Shown here piece by piece: positions 9,009 through 17,501 of a stretch of 64,000 nt of DNA (positions within the stretch are counted from its first letter, which is position 1; each line of letters begins with the position of its first letter). The translations under genes were made by a program, and so were the position numbers. Below the pieces are notes generated by a model. The model had not been told where the DNA came from. It made no database searches and worked only from the letters and a program-made list of their open reading frames with translations. The DNA is from Labilithrix sp. (GTDB taxonomy: Bacteria > Myxococcota_A > Polyangia > Polyangiales > Polyangiaceae): NCBI GenBank assembly GCA_019637155.1, contig JAHBWE010000001.1:62001-126000 (forward strand), written 5' to 3'.

Positions 9009-9812
9009 ATGGAGCGACTCCTAGCCCTGCTGGAGCGTCGACTCGGACGCTTCGCGATCCCCAACCTGACGATGATCGTCGTCGGCGGCATGGCGTTCAC
9101 GTTCATGCTGCTCTACACGAAGCCCGAGCTCATCGAGTACCTCGTCCTCGATCAGCGCCTCGCGCTGAAGCAGCCGTGGCGCTTCATCACGTACCTGTTC
9201 ATCCCGCGGAGCGAGAGCCTCTTCTGGATCCTCTTCTCGCTCTACTGGACCTGGCTCGTCGGCACGAACCTCGAGAGCGAGTGGGGCGCGTTCAAGCTGA
9301 ACGTCTACTACGTGATCGGCATCCTCGGGACGACGGCGGCGGCGTGGATCACGGGCCAGCCGCAAGGCAACTTCTGGCTCAACACGTCGCTCTTCTTCGC
9401 CTTCGCGACGATCTTTCCCAGCTACGAGATCCTCCTCTTCTTCATCGTGCCGATCCGGGTGAAGTGGCTGGCGTTCGCCACCGCCGCGCTCCTCGGCTGG
9501 TTCGTCATCGACGGCGACAACGGCACGCGCGCGGCCATCGTCGTCGCGTTCGCGAACTACCTCCTCTTCTTCGGCGGTCACCTCCTCGCGCTCGCGCGCG
9601 GCCAGCAGCTCCAGATGAAGCAGGCCGCCCGCCGCGCGTCGTTCCGCCGCCCCGCCCGCGACGACGACGACGACCGCGGCGCGAAGAGCGACAGCCGCGC
9701 GTGCGCGATCTGCGGCAAGCGCCAGGACGAGGGCGCCGACATCCGCGTCTGCTCCTGCGAGAAGTGCGGCGGCCCGCGCGAGCTCTGCCTCGAGCACGCG
9801 CGGGATCACTAG
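9009..9812 (+). CDS. rhomboid-like membrane protein with C-terminal zinc ribbon, probably not a protease
   Basis: The 267-residue protein has about six membrane segments typical of the rhomboid fold, including IVVGGMAFTFMLLYT, FWILFSLYWTWLVGTNLES and KWLAFATAALLGWFVI. The catalytic GxSG motif expected in helix 4 is not seen; the region reads NTSLFFAFATIFP. The cytosolic tail is basic, then acidic (DDDDDR), then a zinc ribbon with CAICGK, CSCEKCGG and a final CLEH. A pseudoprotease or adaptor role is likelier than proteolysis. Confidence 0.75.
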   Translation: MERLLALLERRLGRFAIPNLTMIVVGGMAFTFMLLYTKPELIEYLVLDQRLALKQPWRFITYLFIPRSESLFWILFSLYWTWLVGTNLESEWGAFKLNVYYVIGILGTTAAAWITGQPQGNFWLNTSLFFAFATIFPSYEILLFFIVPIRVKWLAFATAALLGWFVIDGDNGTRAAIVVAFANYLLFFGGHLLALARGQQLQMKQAARRASFRRPARDDDDDRGAKSDSRACAICGKRQDEGADIRVCSCEKCGGPRELCLEHARDH

Positions 9813-9818
9813 TCACGG

Positions 9819-10178
9819 TCAGTTCGTGCGGATCGTGTAGCGGTTGTAGACGCCGCCGTTGTTGCGGACCTCGATGCGGAAGGCGCCGGTCCAGCGCGGG
9901 GTCATCGTGAGGAGGCACGTGTCCGTGCTGTCGACGTCGCGCGCGACCACGTTGCCGTTCTCGTCGCGCAGGAAGCAGTCGAGGTCCGTGTCGCCGTCGC
10001 CCTTCACGAGGACGCTCACCGCCTCACCGCCGCGCAGCGTCACCGCGTACACGTCGGTCTGGTGCGCGCCCACCGTCGTGGTGCGAATGGAAGGACCGGC
10101 CGTGTTCCCGGCGAGGGCCATGCTCGGCACGGCGAGGGCAGCAGCAACGACGACGGCGGAGACGAAACGACGAAACAT
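9819..10178 (-). CDS. small exported PPC-like domain protein
   Basis: The 119-residue product starts at ATG 10178 with a signal peptide (AALAVPSMALAG). The mature part is a single beta-sandwich with patterns such as YAVTLRGGEAVSVLVKGDGDTDLDCFL and GAFRIEVRNNG, as in bacterial pre-peptidase C-terminal (PPC) domains. The two Cys residues could form a disulfide. It is probably a free secreted binding domain. It converges on the rhomboid-like gene and is divergent from the transporter at 10391. Confidence 0.65.
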   Translation of the reverse strand: MFRRFVSAVVVAAALAVPSMALAGNTAGPSIRTTTVGAHQTDVYAVTLRGGEAVSVLVKGDGDTDLDCFLRDENGNVVARDVDSTDTCLLTMTPRWTGAFRIEVRNNGGVYNRYTIRTN

Positions 10179-10293
10179 GATGAAAACTCGATTCCTTTCA
10201 GGTTCGCCCAGAGTCATTCTCCAGGCTCGATGCCAATAAGACGCGCCCCCCATCCCCTTCCTGACAGCAGCCCCCACCACCAGCCCGCCGGGG

Positions 10294-10388
10294 CCCCAGA
10301 AGCGGCCGCGGATGCGGGCGCGAAGCGCCCCGAGCGCGAAGCGCGAGGGCCGTGTCTGGGGTGGGGGTGTCGGGGGCGAAGCCCCTGA
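10294..10388 (+). repeat. dispersed palindromic repeat, copy 1
   Basis: The segment contains nested hairpins GGGCGC-GAA-GCGCCC and GGGGC-GAA-GCCCC after the stretch CCCCAGAAGCGGCCGC. A shorter, inverted copy lies at 28995-29063 inside a coding gene. This copy is intergenic, ending 2 bp before the transporter ATG, and carries about 24 extra bases between the hairpins. It looks like a REP/palindromic-element family member. Confidence 0.75.
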
Positions 10389-10390
10389 CG

Positions 10391-11353
10391 ATGACAAGAG
10401 ACCCTTTCCTCGGGATGCTCCTCGGGGCGGTCGCATTGGCGTCGGTGCTGCCGGCGCGCGGCGGCGTCGCGGAGGTGCTCGAGCGCGCGACCGCGATCGC
10501 CGTCGCGCTGCTGTTCTTCCTTCACGGCGCGAAGCTGTCGCGCGAGGCGATCAAGGCCGGCATCGGACACGTCCGCCTCCACGCGTTCGTGTTCACGCTC
10601 ACGTTCGTGGTCTTCCCGCTCGTGGGGCTCGCGGTCGGGCCGATCGCGCGGCCGCTCGTCGGCCCGACCCTCTACCAAGGCTTCCTCTTCCTCTCCGCCC
10701 TCCCCGCCACCGTGCAGTCCGCGCTCGTCGTCACCGCGATCGCGCGCGGCAACATCGCGGCGGCGGTGTGCTCCGCCTCCGCCTCGAGCATCCTCGGCAT
10801 CTTCCTCACCCCGCTCCTCGTCCGCCTCCTCATCGCCGACGCCGTGCACGGTCCCGGCGGGAAGACGACGCTCACCTCCGTGCGCGACATCGCGCTCCAG
10901 CTCTTGCTCCCGTTCGTGATCGGCCACCTCTCACGGCCGCTCTGGCTCCGCCAGATCGAGCGCCTCCGCGGCGTCATCAAGTGGGTCGATCAGAGCGTCA
11001 TCGTCCTCATCGCGTACGTCGCCTTCAGCGACGCCGTGAACAAGGACCTCTGGCACCTCGTCCCGCCCGCGTCGTTCGCCGGCATCTTCGTCGTGAGCGC
11101 GCTCATCCTCGCGATCATGCTCGTCGTCTCCCAGCGCGGCGCGCGCCTCCTCGGCTTCGACCGCGCCGACGAGATCACGATCGTCTTCGGCGGATCGAAG
11201 AAGAGCCTCACGAGCGGCATCGCGATGGCGAACGTCATCTTCGCCGGCCAGCCGATCGGCATCATCGTCCTGCCGCTGCTCGTCTTCCACCAGTTCCAGC
11301 TGATGGTCTGCACCGTCCTCGCGCGCCGCTGGGCGAAGCGCGCGGACCCGTGA
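10391..11353 (+). CDS. bile acid:sodium symporter family (SBF-like) transporter
   Basis: The 320-residue protein has about ten hydrophobic helices and the SBF-like (YfeH-type) landmarks AIAVALLFFLHGAKLS, LFLSALPATVQSAL and FGGSKKSLTSGIAMANVIF. The family transports organic anions with sodium, and members of this branch have uncertain substrates. ATG 10391 is chosen because the alternative upstream start at 10352 reads through the palindromic repeat. That repeat ends at the start codon, leaving no ordinary ribosome site except GGGGCGAAG, so initiation may be affected. Confidence 0.85.
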   Translation: MTRDPFLGMLLGAVALASVLPARGGVAEVLERATAIAVALLFFLHGAKLSREAIKAGIGHVRLHAFVFTLTFVVFPLVGLAVGPIARPLVGPTLYQGFLFLSALPATVQSALVVTAIARGNIAAAVCSASASSILGIFLTPLLVRLLIADAVHGPGGKTTLTSVRDIALQLLLPFVIGHLSRPLWLRQIERLRGVIKWVDQSVIVLIAYVAFSDAVNKDLWHLVPPASFAGIFVVSALILAIMLVVSQRGARLLGFDRADEITIVFGGSKKSLTSGIAMANVIFAGQPIGIIVLPLLVFHQFQLMVCTVLARRWAKRADP

Positions 11354-11367
11354 AGCCGCGCGGTGAG

Positions 11368-12762
11368 TCAGCCCGTGACGTTGAGGTTCACGAGCGCGTC
11401 GATCGCGGGGCCGTTGTAGAAGTCGCTGACGCGGCGCATGTCGCCCTTCGCGACCGCGAAGAGCACCGCCGCGCTTGCGGCCGCGCCGGCGGGCCCGCGC
11501 AACGTGTTGTACGCCGCCTGGCTCACGTTGCCGGTCCCGACGTCGAAGCTGCGCGCGGTGTTCCCGTTCGCGAGCTCGCCGAACCAGCCCGTCTTGATGC
11601 GACCCGCGCCCATCACGTAGAGGAGGTTCGAGCCGCCGGGCGTGCCGTCGCCCCAGTTGTTGCGGTCGAAGGGCTGCTTGAACGTGTCGCCGCTGACGGA
11701 GAACACGAGCGCGTCGGCGAGCGTCTTCGCCGAGCAGGCGGGGTCCTGGAGCGACTTGCCGATCGTGTAGAGGCCGTCCATCATCCGCGCGATCGCGGCG
11801 CTCGTCGTCGTCGCGTTGCCGTTGCCGCCCGCGAACATGCCGTGCGGGTCGTTGTTGAAGCCGCGCATGAGGAGCATCGACGTGAGGCCGAGCGAGAACG
11901 CCTTCAGCGTCGTGATCATCGCGCGGCCCATGTTCGCGACCGCGCCCGGCGTGCCCTGACCGATCCCCATCGCGGTGAGGTCGTCCTGCGTCGGCGTGAG
12001 CTGCGACGCGAGGTTCTTCGCGAGGAGGTTCATGCTCACCTTGCCGGTCGCGTACGGCTTCGCGATCGTGGTGCGGCCCGCGGCGGCGTTGAGGCCGAGG
12101 AACGCCTTGTAGTACGACTCCGCGAGGGGGCCGTTCGTGTCGCCGGCGAGGAGCGCGCGCGAGGCCTGGCTGTTGAAGAGGCCGACGAGCTGATCGGCCG
12201 CGCCGACGGCGGCGACCTGCGGCGCGCCCGGCGCCGCGCCGAACTGGATGCCGCCGACCGCGAGGACGGGGAGCAGGGTCGGGTTCGCCTGCTGGATCGC
12301 GGCGGCCGACGCCATCATCGTGTTGCCGCCGAGCGTGATCACGCTGTTCGGCGTCGCGGTGTGCGTCTCGTTCTGACCGCCGACGAAGGCGGTCATCTTC
12401 CAGGTCGTGTCCTTCTGGAAGGGCGAGTCGGGGGTGAAGACCCACGGCTTGTCGTAGCCCTGCGCGTCGACGCCCTGCCCGACCATGTGATGCGAGAACT
12501 GCTGGTTGTTCCCCTTCGCGACCGCGGGCACGGGGAAGGGGAGCGTCCAGTTCGCGAGGCCGCCGTTGCCGTCGACGACGTGGATGTGGCGGTTCGTCGT
12601 CGCGCACGCCGCCGTGTCCGCCGCGGCGGTGCCCGCCGTGTCGTTCAGGACGTTGAGCAGGCGCGAGCGCTCGACGCCGAGGCACGCGGCGACGGTTGCG
12701 CTCCACCGCAGGAAGTTGCGGCGCGACGTACCCCGGAGCTCCTTCAAACGATCGTCGACCAT
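11368..12762 (-). CDS. Tat-exported DUF1501-like protein
   Basis: This 464-residue product begins with a twin-arginine signal (TSRRNFLRWSATVAACLG). The mature part has segments such as LLPVLAVGGIQFG, LLMRGFNNDPHGMF and LVFSVSGDTFKQPFDRNNWGDGT, resembling DUF1501 proteins of the sulfatase-like fold in planctomycetes and myxobacteria. It is the last gene of a four-gene minus-strand run, 12 bp after the lipoprotein gene. In other genomes DUF1501 genes accompany DUF1549/DUF1800-type partners, as here. Catalysis is unknown. Confidence 0.7.
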   Translation of the reverse strand: MVDDRLKELRGTSRRNFLRWSATVAACLGVERSRLLNVLNDTAGTAAADTAACATTNRHIHVVDGNGGLANWTLPFPVPAVAKGNNQQFSHHMVGQGVDAQGYDKPWVFTPDSPFQKDTTWKMTAFVGGQNETHTATPNSVITLGGNTMMASAAAIQQANPTLLPVLAVGGIQFGAAPGAPQVAAVGAADQLVGLFNSQASRALLAGDTNGPLAESYYKAFLGLNAAAGRTTIAKPYATGKVSMNLLAKNLASQLTPTQDDLTAMGIGQGTPGAVANMGRAMITTLKAFSLGLTSMLLMRGFNNDPHGMFAGGNGNATTTSAAIARMMDGLYTIGKSLQDPACSAKTLADALVFSVSGDTFKQPFDRNNWGDGTPGGSNLLYVMGAGRIKTGWFGELANGNTARSFDVGTGNVSQAAYNTLRGPAGAAASAAVLFAVAKGDMRRVSDFYNGPAIDALVNLNVTG

Positions 12763-12774
12763 GGTGCGTCTTCC

Positions 12775-13509
12775 TTACTGGCAGGTGTGCGCTGCGGAGA
12801 GCATCGCGGCGATGGCGATCTTCGCGCCGTCATTGGGGCTCTTCACGATCGCGTCGTTCGCGATCGCGACGTACTCGTCGGTGGCCGGCTTGCCGATGAG
12901 GCAGGAGATGCCGTCCTTGGTGAACTTGCCGGCCTCGAGCACCTTCACGCCCGGGCACGCCGGCGCCTCCCAGTTGTCGGCGACGACGTCGTAGGAGGCC
13001 ATCGCGAAGATGTCGTACATCTTCGAGATCGCCGACGTGGACGCGAACGGCGCCTCGGGGACGCGGCCGTTGTAGTTGGCGGCGCCGAGCGCGGCCGCGG
13101 TCGGACCCTGGCGGAAGATGTCCGCGCCGCTCTGCGTGTTCTGCGGGCGCTGGCCGCCGCCGCCGATGCCGCGGCTCGTGATGAGCTGGCCGATCGACGC
13201 GACCGAGAGCTTGCCGCAGCCGTGGAGGCGCGAGGTGACCTCGGGCGAGCCGACCGCGCGGACCTGCGCCGGATCGGTGGGCTCGAACTCCGCCGTCGCG
13301 CCGGCGGGATCGTTCGAGTGATCGAACGTCGACGACTCGCTTCCCGCGGTCGCCTTCGAGGTCTGCTCCGGCGTGTCGGGGATCTGCGTCGACGGCGTGC
13401 GGTTCGGCGCGCGCGTTCCGGCGCCGCCGGTGAGCTGATCGGGGTCTTCGCCGCAGGCGGAGAGGAGGAGGGTCGAGATGGCAACGAGGCCGAGGATGGT
13501 GCGTTTCAT
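12775..13509 (-). CDS. exported lipoprotein in DUF1501-like cluster
   Basis: The 244-residue protein has a lipoprotein signal (STLLLSAC) and a long Thr/Ser/Pro-rich linker. A compact C-terminal domain follows with four spaced cysteines (LHGCGKL, APACPG, GISCLIG, AAHTCQ). I do not recognise a family. It is 7 bp after the preceding gene and 12 bp before the Tat-exported DUF1501-like gene, which suggests one envelope complex. The C-terminal end at Gln after the last Cys is clear. Confidence 0.6.
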   Translation of the reverse strand: MKRTILGLVAISTLLLSACGEDPDQLTGGAGTRAPNRTPSTQIPDTPEQTSKATAGSESSTFDHSNDPAGATAEFEPTDPAQVRAVGSPEVTSRLHGCGKLSVASIGQLITSRGIGGGGQRPQNTQSGADIFRQGPTAAALGAANYNGRVPEAPFASTSAISKMYDIFAMASYDVVADNWEAPACPGVKVLEAGKFTKDGISCLIGKPATDEYVAIANDAIVKSPNDGAKIAIAAMLSAAHTCQ

Positions 13510-13516
13510 GTCGTCC

Positions 13517-14737
13517 TCAGAACTTCGTGAAGTCTTCGCTCTTGAAGACCGCGCGGATGGTTTCCTTGAGCTTCATGCCGCTCGCCTTGAACTGCTCGAC
13601 GTACGGAGCGGTGACCTGATCGGGGACGGTCGCGAGGTCGTTCACGATGTCGCCGCGCGACATCGCGAAGTTCCACATTCTGTTGACCGCGCACTTCGCG
13701 ACGTCGGGGTCCTCCGCGAGCGCCTTGCCGAGCGAGGCCATGTCGGTGAGCGGCTTGTCGAGGCGCCACAGGAGGCCCTCGCCCGGCGGCAGGTAGTCGT
13801 CGCGCGTCGCGGCGGGCTCGCCCATGATCGGGACCTTCACCTGCACCGTGTTCCGGAGCCCGCCGTTCTCGGCGTAGTTCAGGAACAGCGGCGCGACGTG
13901 GTTCATGTTCGCGTGGCAGTTCGCGCAGACGACGGCCTTCGTGTCCTGGAAGTCGACGCGCGCGGCCGGCGTGTTCTCGAGGCCGGTGATCGTCGTGAAC
14001 GGGATCGCGGCGGTGTAGACGCCGTTGCCCATCGGCTTCGGCTCCGCGCCGTACTCGGCCGGGAACTTCGTGCAGACGAAGGTCTCCTGGACGAAGCGCA
14101 CGCGGCGGAAGGCCATGTTCGCGAAGTACTGCCCCATGAGGCCGGGGTCGGTGAGGACGCCGACGGTGGGCCCCGGCTGGCCGTCCTGCGGGACCTGACA
14201 GTTGGCGGCGGTGAACGTGTTCGCCGCGCCGTCGAAGGTCGGGCACGTGTTCTCGGTCGCGGTGAAGAGATCGGTGTAGGCCCGGTTCTCGATCGTGATC
14301 TGCGCCGCGAAGTTCGCGGCCGCGTCCTTGTTCACGTTCTCCTGGACCTGCCCGACCTGCCCGGTGCGGAAGGTGTCCTTCCAGAACTTCACCATCACGC
14401 CGCCGAATTCGGGGCCGTCGAGCATCTCGTCGATGAGCTTCTCGTACGCGACCTTCTTCGCGTTCTCGTCGGGGCCGTCGACCTGCTTGATCTCGGCGAG
14501 GTCGGGGAGGCGATCGCGGAGCTTGAGGCTCGCGGTGCGGAGCGCCTCGCCGTAGTCGGTCTTCCGCTGATCGAGGATCTTCTTCACCTGCTCTTCGGCG
14601 GTGGGGACCTGCCCGGCCGGGTCCTGCGACGGATCGTCCGAGCCGCTCGAGCGTCCGCCGTTCGGGTCGTCGTCGCCCGAGCCGCACGCCACGAGGAGGG
14701 CGAGGAGAGCGGGCGCGCGGAGGTGAGTGAGTCTCAT
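13517..14737 (-). CDS. exported DUF1549-like lipoprotein with heme-c motif
   Basis: The 406-residue product has a lipoprotein signal (LLALLVAC). A helical domain follows with DRLPDLAEIKQ and FGGVMVKFWKDTFR, resembling the DUF1549 helical domain of large exported planctomycete-type proteins. A single CANCH heme-c site appears around residue 275 (VVCANCHANMNHVAPLF). The C-terminal part (AVNRMWNFAMSRGDI) resembles DUF1553. It is preceded by the cytochrome lipoprotein gene with a 45-bp gap. The likely role is periplasmic redox or polymer turnover (inference). Confidence 0.65.
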   Translation of the reverse strand: MRLTHLRAPALLALLVACGSGDDDPNGGRSSGSDDPSQDPAGQVPTAEEQVKKILDQRKTDYGEALRTASLKLRDRLPDLAEIKQVDGPDENAKKVAYEKLIDEMLDGPEFGGVMVKFWKDTFRTGQVGQVQENVNKDAAANFAAQITIENRAYTDLFTATENTCPTFDGAANTFTAANCQVPQDGQPGPTVGVLTDPGLMGQYFANMAFRRVRFVQETFVCTKFPAEYGAEPKPMGNGVYTAAIPFTTITGLENTPAARVDFQDTKAVVCANCHANMNHVAPLFLNYAENGGLRNTVQVKVPIMGEPAATRDDYLPPGEGLLWRLDKPLTDMASLGKALAEDPDVAKCAVNRMWNFAMSRGDIVNDLATVPDQVTAPYVEQFKASGMKLKETIRAVFKSEDFTKF

Positions 14738-14782
14738 CGAAGGTCTCCTGTCGGACGGCGTTGCACGAGACGAGCCAGCGGC

Positions 14783-15979
14783 TCAGGGCTTGAAGAAGAC
14801 GGCGGCGTTGTTGACGAAGAGCGCGCGCCACGCGGCGATGTCGGCGACGGCGCCGCCGTTGTGGTTCCCGCCGGGAGCGACCTTGGTCACCATCAGGCTG
14901 TTGGCGAGGTCGGCCTTGTTCAACTTCGCCAGCACTTGCTTGCAGAGCGCGACGTTGTCGTTGTCGTTGAGCGAGAGGCCGGCGAGCCCGTTGCCGTGGC
15001 AGCCCTGGCAGGTGTTGCCGCCGCCGCCGCCGCCGCGGGTCTGCCGGAGGGTCGGCACGACGTTCGCGCCGAACGCCCCGGGATCGGCGCACTCCGCCGC
15101 GCCGACGACGACGGAGACCTTGCCGGGCTCGAGCTTCGTCATCTCGACGCGGAGCTTGTCCGCCGCGAGATCGAAGGGACGCCACTTCTCGTTCGAGAAG
15201 ATCACGGCGCCGGGCGCGAGGGGATCCTCCTGCCCGCCAGGGATCGTCTGATCGGAGTTCGAGAAGCTGTCGGCCGGGTCTTCGATGTCGGTCGTGCCGT
15301 CTTCGAGCGGCGTCCCGAGGACGCGCACGAACTTCGGCTGGAGGATGTGGATGTCTTGCCCAGCGGGGGCCGACACGCGGATCTGCGACAGCGAGAGGCT
15401 CGTGCCGAGGAGCTCCGCCTTGAACTTGAGGTGGACGTTCGAGACGCCGACGCCCGCGGGCGTGAGGTCGACGACGTTGTCGCCGGCGACGACGGTGAAG
15501 GCCGGCGTCGACGGGAGCCGCTGGCTCTGGATCGCGACCGCTTCGATCTCGAGCCACGTGATGACCTCGGCCTCGAGCTCCGGCAGCGAGGCGAGCGACG
15601 GACCGGCGTGCGGTCCCTTCGTGAGGAGCGAGCTCGCGAAGACGTCGCGCGTGACGATGCCCGGATGCGCCTTGATCGACGCGTAGACGTCCGGCCCCGC
15701 GAGGAAGGCGGGCGCGCCGACGAACTGCCCGGTGTCGTGGCAGGTCTTTCCGCAGTTCTTCTGCAGGTTCGGCTCGACCTTCTCGAAGGCGGACTTCTCG
15801 ACCGCACCCGGGCCGCCGGGGCCGCCGACACCACCGTCATCGCCGCCGGAGCTCGAGCCGACGGGCCGCCGGCGATTGCCGAGCGCGTCCGCCTGGTCGT
15901 CGCAAGCAGCCGCGAGGACCGCGGCCGATAGCGCAAAACCCAGCGCAAGTGCACGGGAGCTTCGCCAAGAAGAGGGCAT
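14783..15979 (-). CDS. cytochrome-like lipoprotein, first gene of the DUF1501-like cluster
   Basis: The product is 398 residues from ATG 15979, chosen because GAGAAG precedes it and the signal (ALSAAVLAAC) is then at the N-terminus; ATG 15991 is also possible. It has CGKTCHD near the N-terminus, a site with three residues between cysteines, and a standard CQGCH near residue 330 after a Gly stretch. Between them is a beta-rich domain (FTVVAGDNVVDLTPAG). The architecture suggests a periplasmic heme protein with a sensor- or substrate-binding domain. The three downstream genes follow closely. Confidence 0.65.
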   Translation of the reverse strand: MPSSWRSSRALALGFALSAAVLAAACDDQADALGNRRRPVGSSSGGDDGGVGGPGGPGAVEKSAFEKVEPNLQKNCGKTCHDTGQFVGAPAFLAGPDVYASIKAHPGIVTRDVFASSLLTKGPHAGPSLASLPELEAEVITWLEIEAVAIQSQRLPSTPAFTVVAGDNVVDLTPAGVGVSNVHLKFKAELLGTSLSLSQIRVSAPAGQDIHILQPKFVRVLGTPLEDGTTDIEDPADSFSNSDQTIPGGQEDPLAPGAVIFSNEKWRPFDLAADKLRVEMTKLEPGKVSVVVGAAECADPGAFGANVVPTLRQTRGGGGGGNTCQGCHGNGLAGLSLNDNDNVALCKQVLAKLNKADLANSLMVTKVAPGGNHNGGAVADIAAWRALFVNNAAVFFKP

Positions 15980-16169
15980 CTTCTCGATCATCTCGCAGGT
16001 CTCGCGCCAGCTCAAGTCGCCGGCCGGCCTACAGCACCGGCCTCACACCCCGACGAGAAGCCTGGATCGAATTTCAGAATGGGGGTAGCGGCCTACACGG
16101 GTAGGGGCGCGCGCCACCGGTCCGCGAGGTTGTTTCCGATGCAACAGCTGCGAAACACGTTCGCCTGAG

Positions 16170-17492
16170 CTACTGAACGCCGGCGTCCAGCTTGTGTCGC
16201 AGGATCCGGGCCGCTTCCGAGTAGACCGGATTTTTCGGGTTCGACTGTGCGTAGAGCTGGTCGTAGATCGCCGCCGCGCGCGCGTAGTCGTTGATCGCGA
16301 CCGCGTCGACGGCCTGACGCTCGAGCGTCCTCGCGGACGTCCTCTCCGGAGGCGCCGGCGCGGGCGCGGGGGCCGGCGCGGGCGCGGGCTCCGGCGGGGG
16401 CTGCGTCATGGTCGGTGCCGTCGGCGCGATCACGCTCGGCCCCGCGGGCGCGGGGAGCGGCGCCGGCAGCGGCGTCCCCGAGGGCACGCACGGGATCTGG
16501 CCGTTCACCTCGCGCGTCCACGGCACGTAGCCGGGCGGGCAGTTCACCGGCGCGGTCGGCGGGAGGACGGGGACGGGCTGCGTCACCGCGGGCGCGCCGG
16601 CGTCGACGACGACGGCCGCGGTCTGCTCCGGCGGCGCGTCGTCTTCATCGAACAGGAGCAAGTACGCGGAGGCGATCAGGCAGAACGGCGCCATGATCAC
16701 GAGGAGCCGCTTCTGCGGATTGAGCTCCTTGTACTTTGCAAGGAGACCTTCGTCCTGGCCGGTCTGCACCGTCGGCGCGATGCGGCTCGCCGCGAGCGAG
16801 AGCGACCCGGAGGGGAGCGCGCCGTAGTTGCCGGAGCCCGGGCCCATCGGGCCCATCGCCGGCCCCATCGCCGGGACGGAGCCGCTCGTCAGCGGGACCA
16901 TCGGCGGCATCGTCGGCGGCATCTGATGCGGCGCGAGCATCGGCTGATGCATCATCGTCGCGGGGCGCTGGCTCATCGGGATCGCCTGCACCGGCGCGCC
17001 GCTCGAGTGGTGCGCGAGGCGCTCCGCCGCGATCGCGGGGAGCGGACGGCTGTCGACCGGACCGACGCGCGTGTTGCGCGACGGCGGCGGCTCGTCGCCC
17101 GCGTAAGGCTCGGGCGGGGGCGCGCCGGCGGCGGGGCGCGACGCGGCGCTCGGCGGCGGGGCCTCCGCGGGATCGGCGAGCGATCGGAAGCGGAGCCGCG
17201 CGGCGCCGACCTCGATGTGGCAAGGCGCGTGGAGCTCGGTCCACGCCTTGCCGACGCGGTAGCCGTCGACCGACGCGGCCTGCGACTCGTCCGCGCTCTG
17301 CAAGAAGAGCGACGTGCCGTCGAAATACACGAACGCGTGGACGTCCATCACGCGCGCGGACTCGATCCGCCACATGCCCTTCTTGCCGACGCTGATCGGC
17401 TGGAGCTCCTGGCCCACGGTGAGCGGGATGAAGGCGGGCTCTCCGATGCCCGACTCGATCTCGATCACGTGCGTGGTGCCCGGCTTCGACAT
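16170..17492 (-). CDS. FHA-like membrane protein, last gene of the Tad locus
   Basis: The 440-residue protein starts with a beta-sandwich (about residues 8-105) that resembles a divergent FHA domain but lacks the usual GR/SxxH signature. A Pro/Met-rich low-complexity region follows, then one membrane helix (LLVIMAPFCLIASAYLLLF, about residue 260). After that come a Cys-bearing segment (CPPGYVPWTREVNGQIPC), a Pro/Ala hinge and a TPR-like tail (NDYARAAAIYDQLYAQS). It starts 10 bp after the second CpaF gene. It is probably an inner-membrane scaffold of the secretion system. Confidence 0.6.
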   Translation of the reverse strand: MSKPGTTHVIEIESGIGEPAFIPLTVGQELQPISVGKKGMWRIESARVMDVHAFVYFDGTSLFLQSADESQAASVDGYRVGKAWTELHAPCHIEVGAARLRFRSLADPAEAPPPSAASRPAAGAPPPEPYAGDEPPPSRNTRVGPVDSRPLPAIAAERLAHHSSGAPVQAIPMSQRPATMMHQPMLAPHQMPPTMPPMVPLTSGSVPAMGPAMGPMGPGSGNYGALPSGSLSLAASRIAPTVQTGQDEGLLAKYKELNPQKRLLVIMAPFCLIASAYLLLFDEDDAPPEQTAAVVVDAGAPAVTQPVPVLPPTAPVNCPPGYVPWTREVNGQIPCVPSGTPLPAPLPAPAGPSVIAPTAPTMTQPPPEPAPAPAPAPAPAPPERTSARTLERQAVDAVAINDYARAAAIYDQLYAQSNPKNPVYSEAARILRHKLDAGVQ

Positions 17493-17501
17493 GGGCGCTC
17501 G

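Noticed and set aside
10312..13530. Plus-strand frame of over 1,000 codons
   Set aside because: It runs through the transporter in another frame and antisense to the DUF1501-like cluster; composition is low-complexity Arg/Glu with no recognisable domain.
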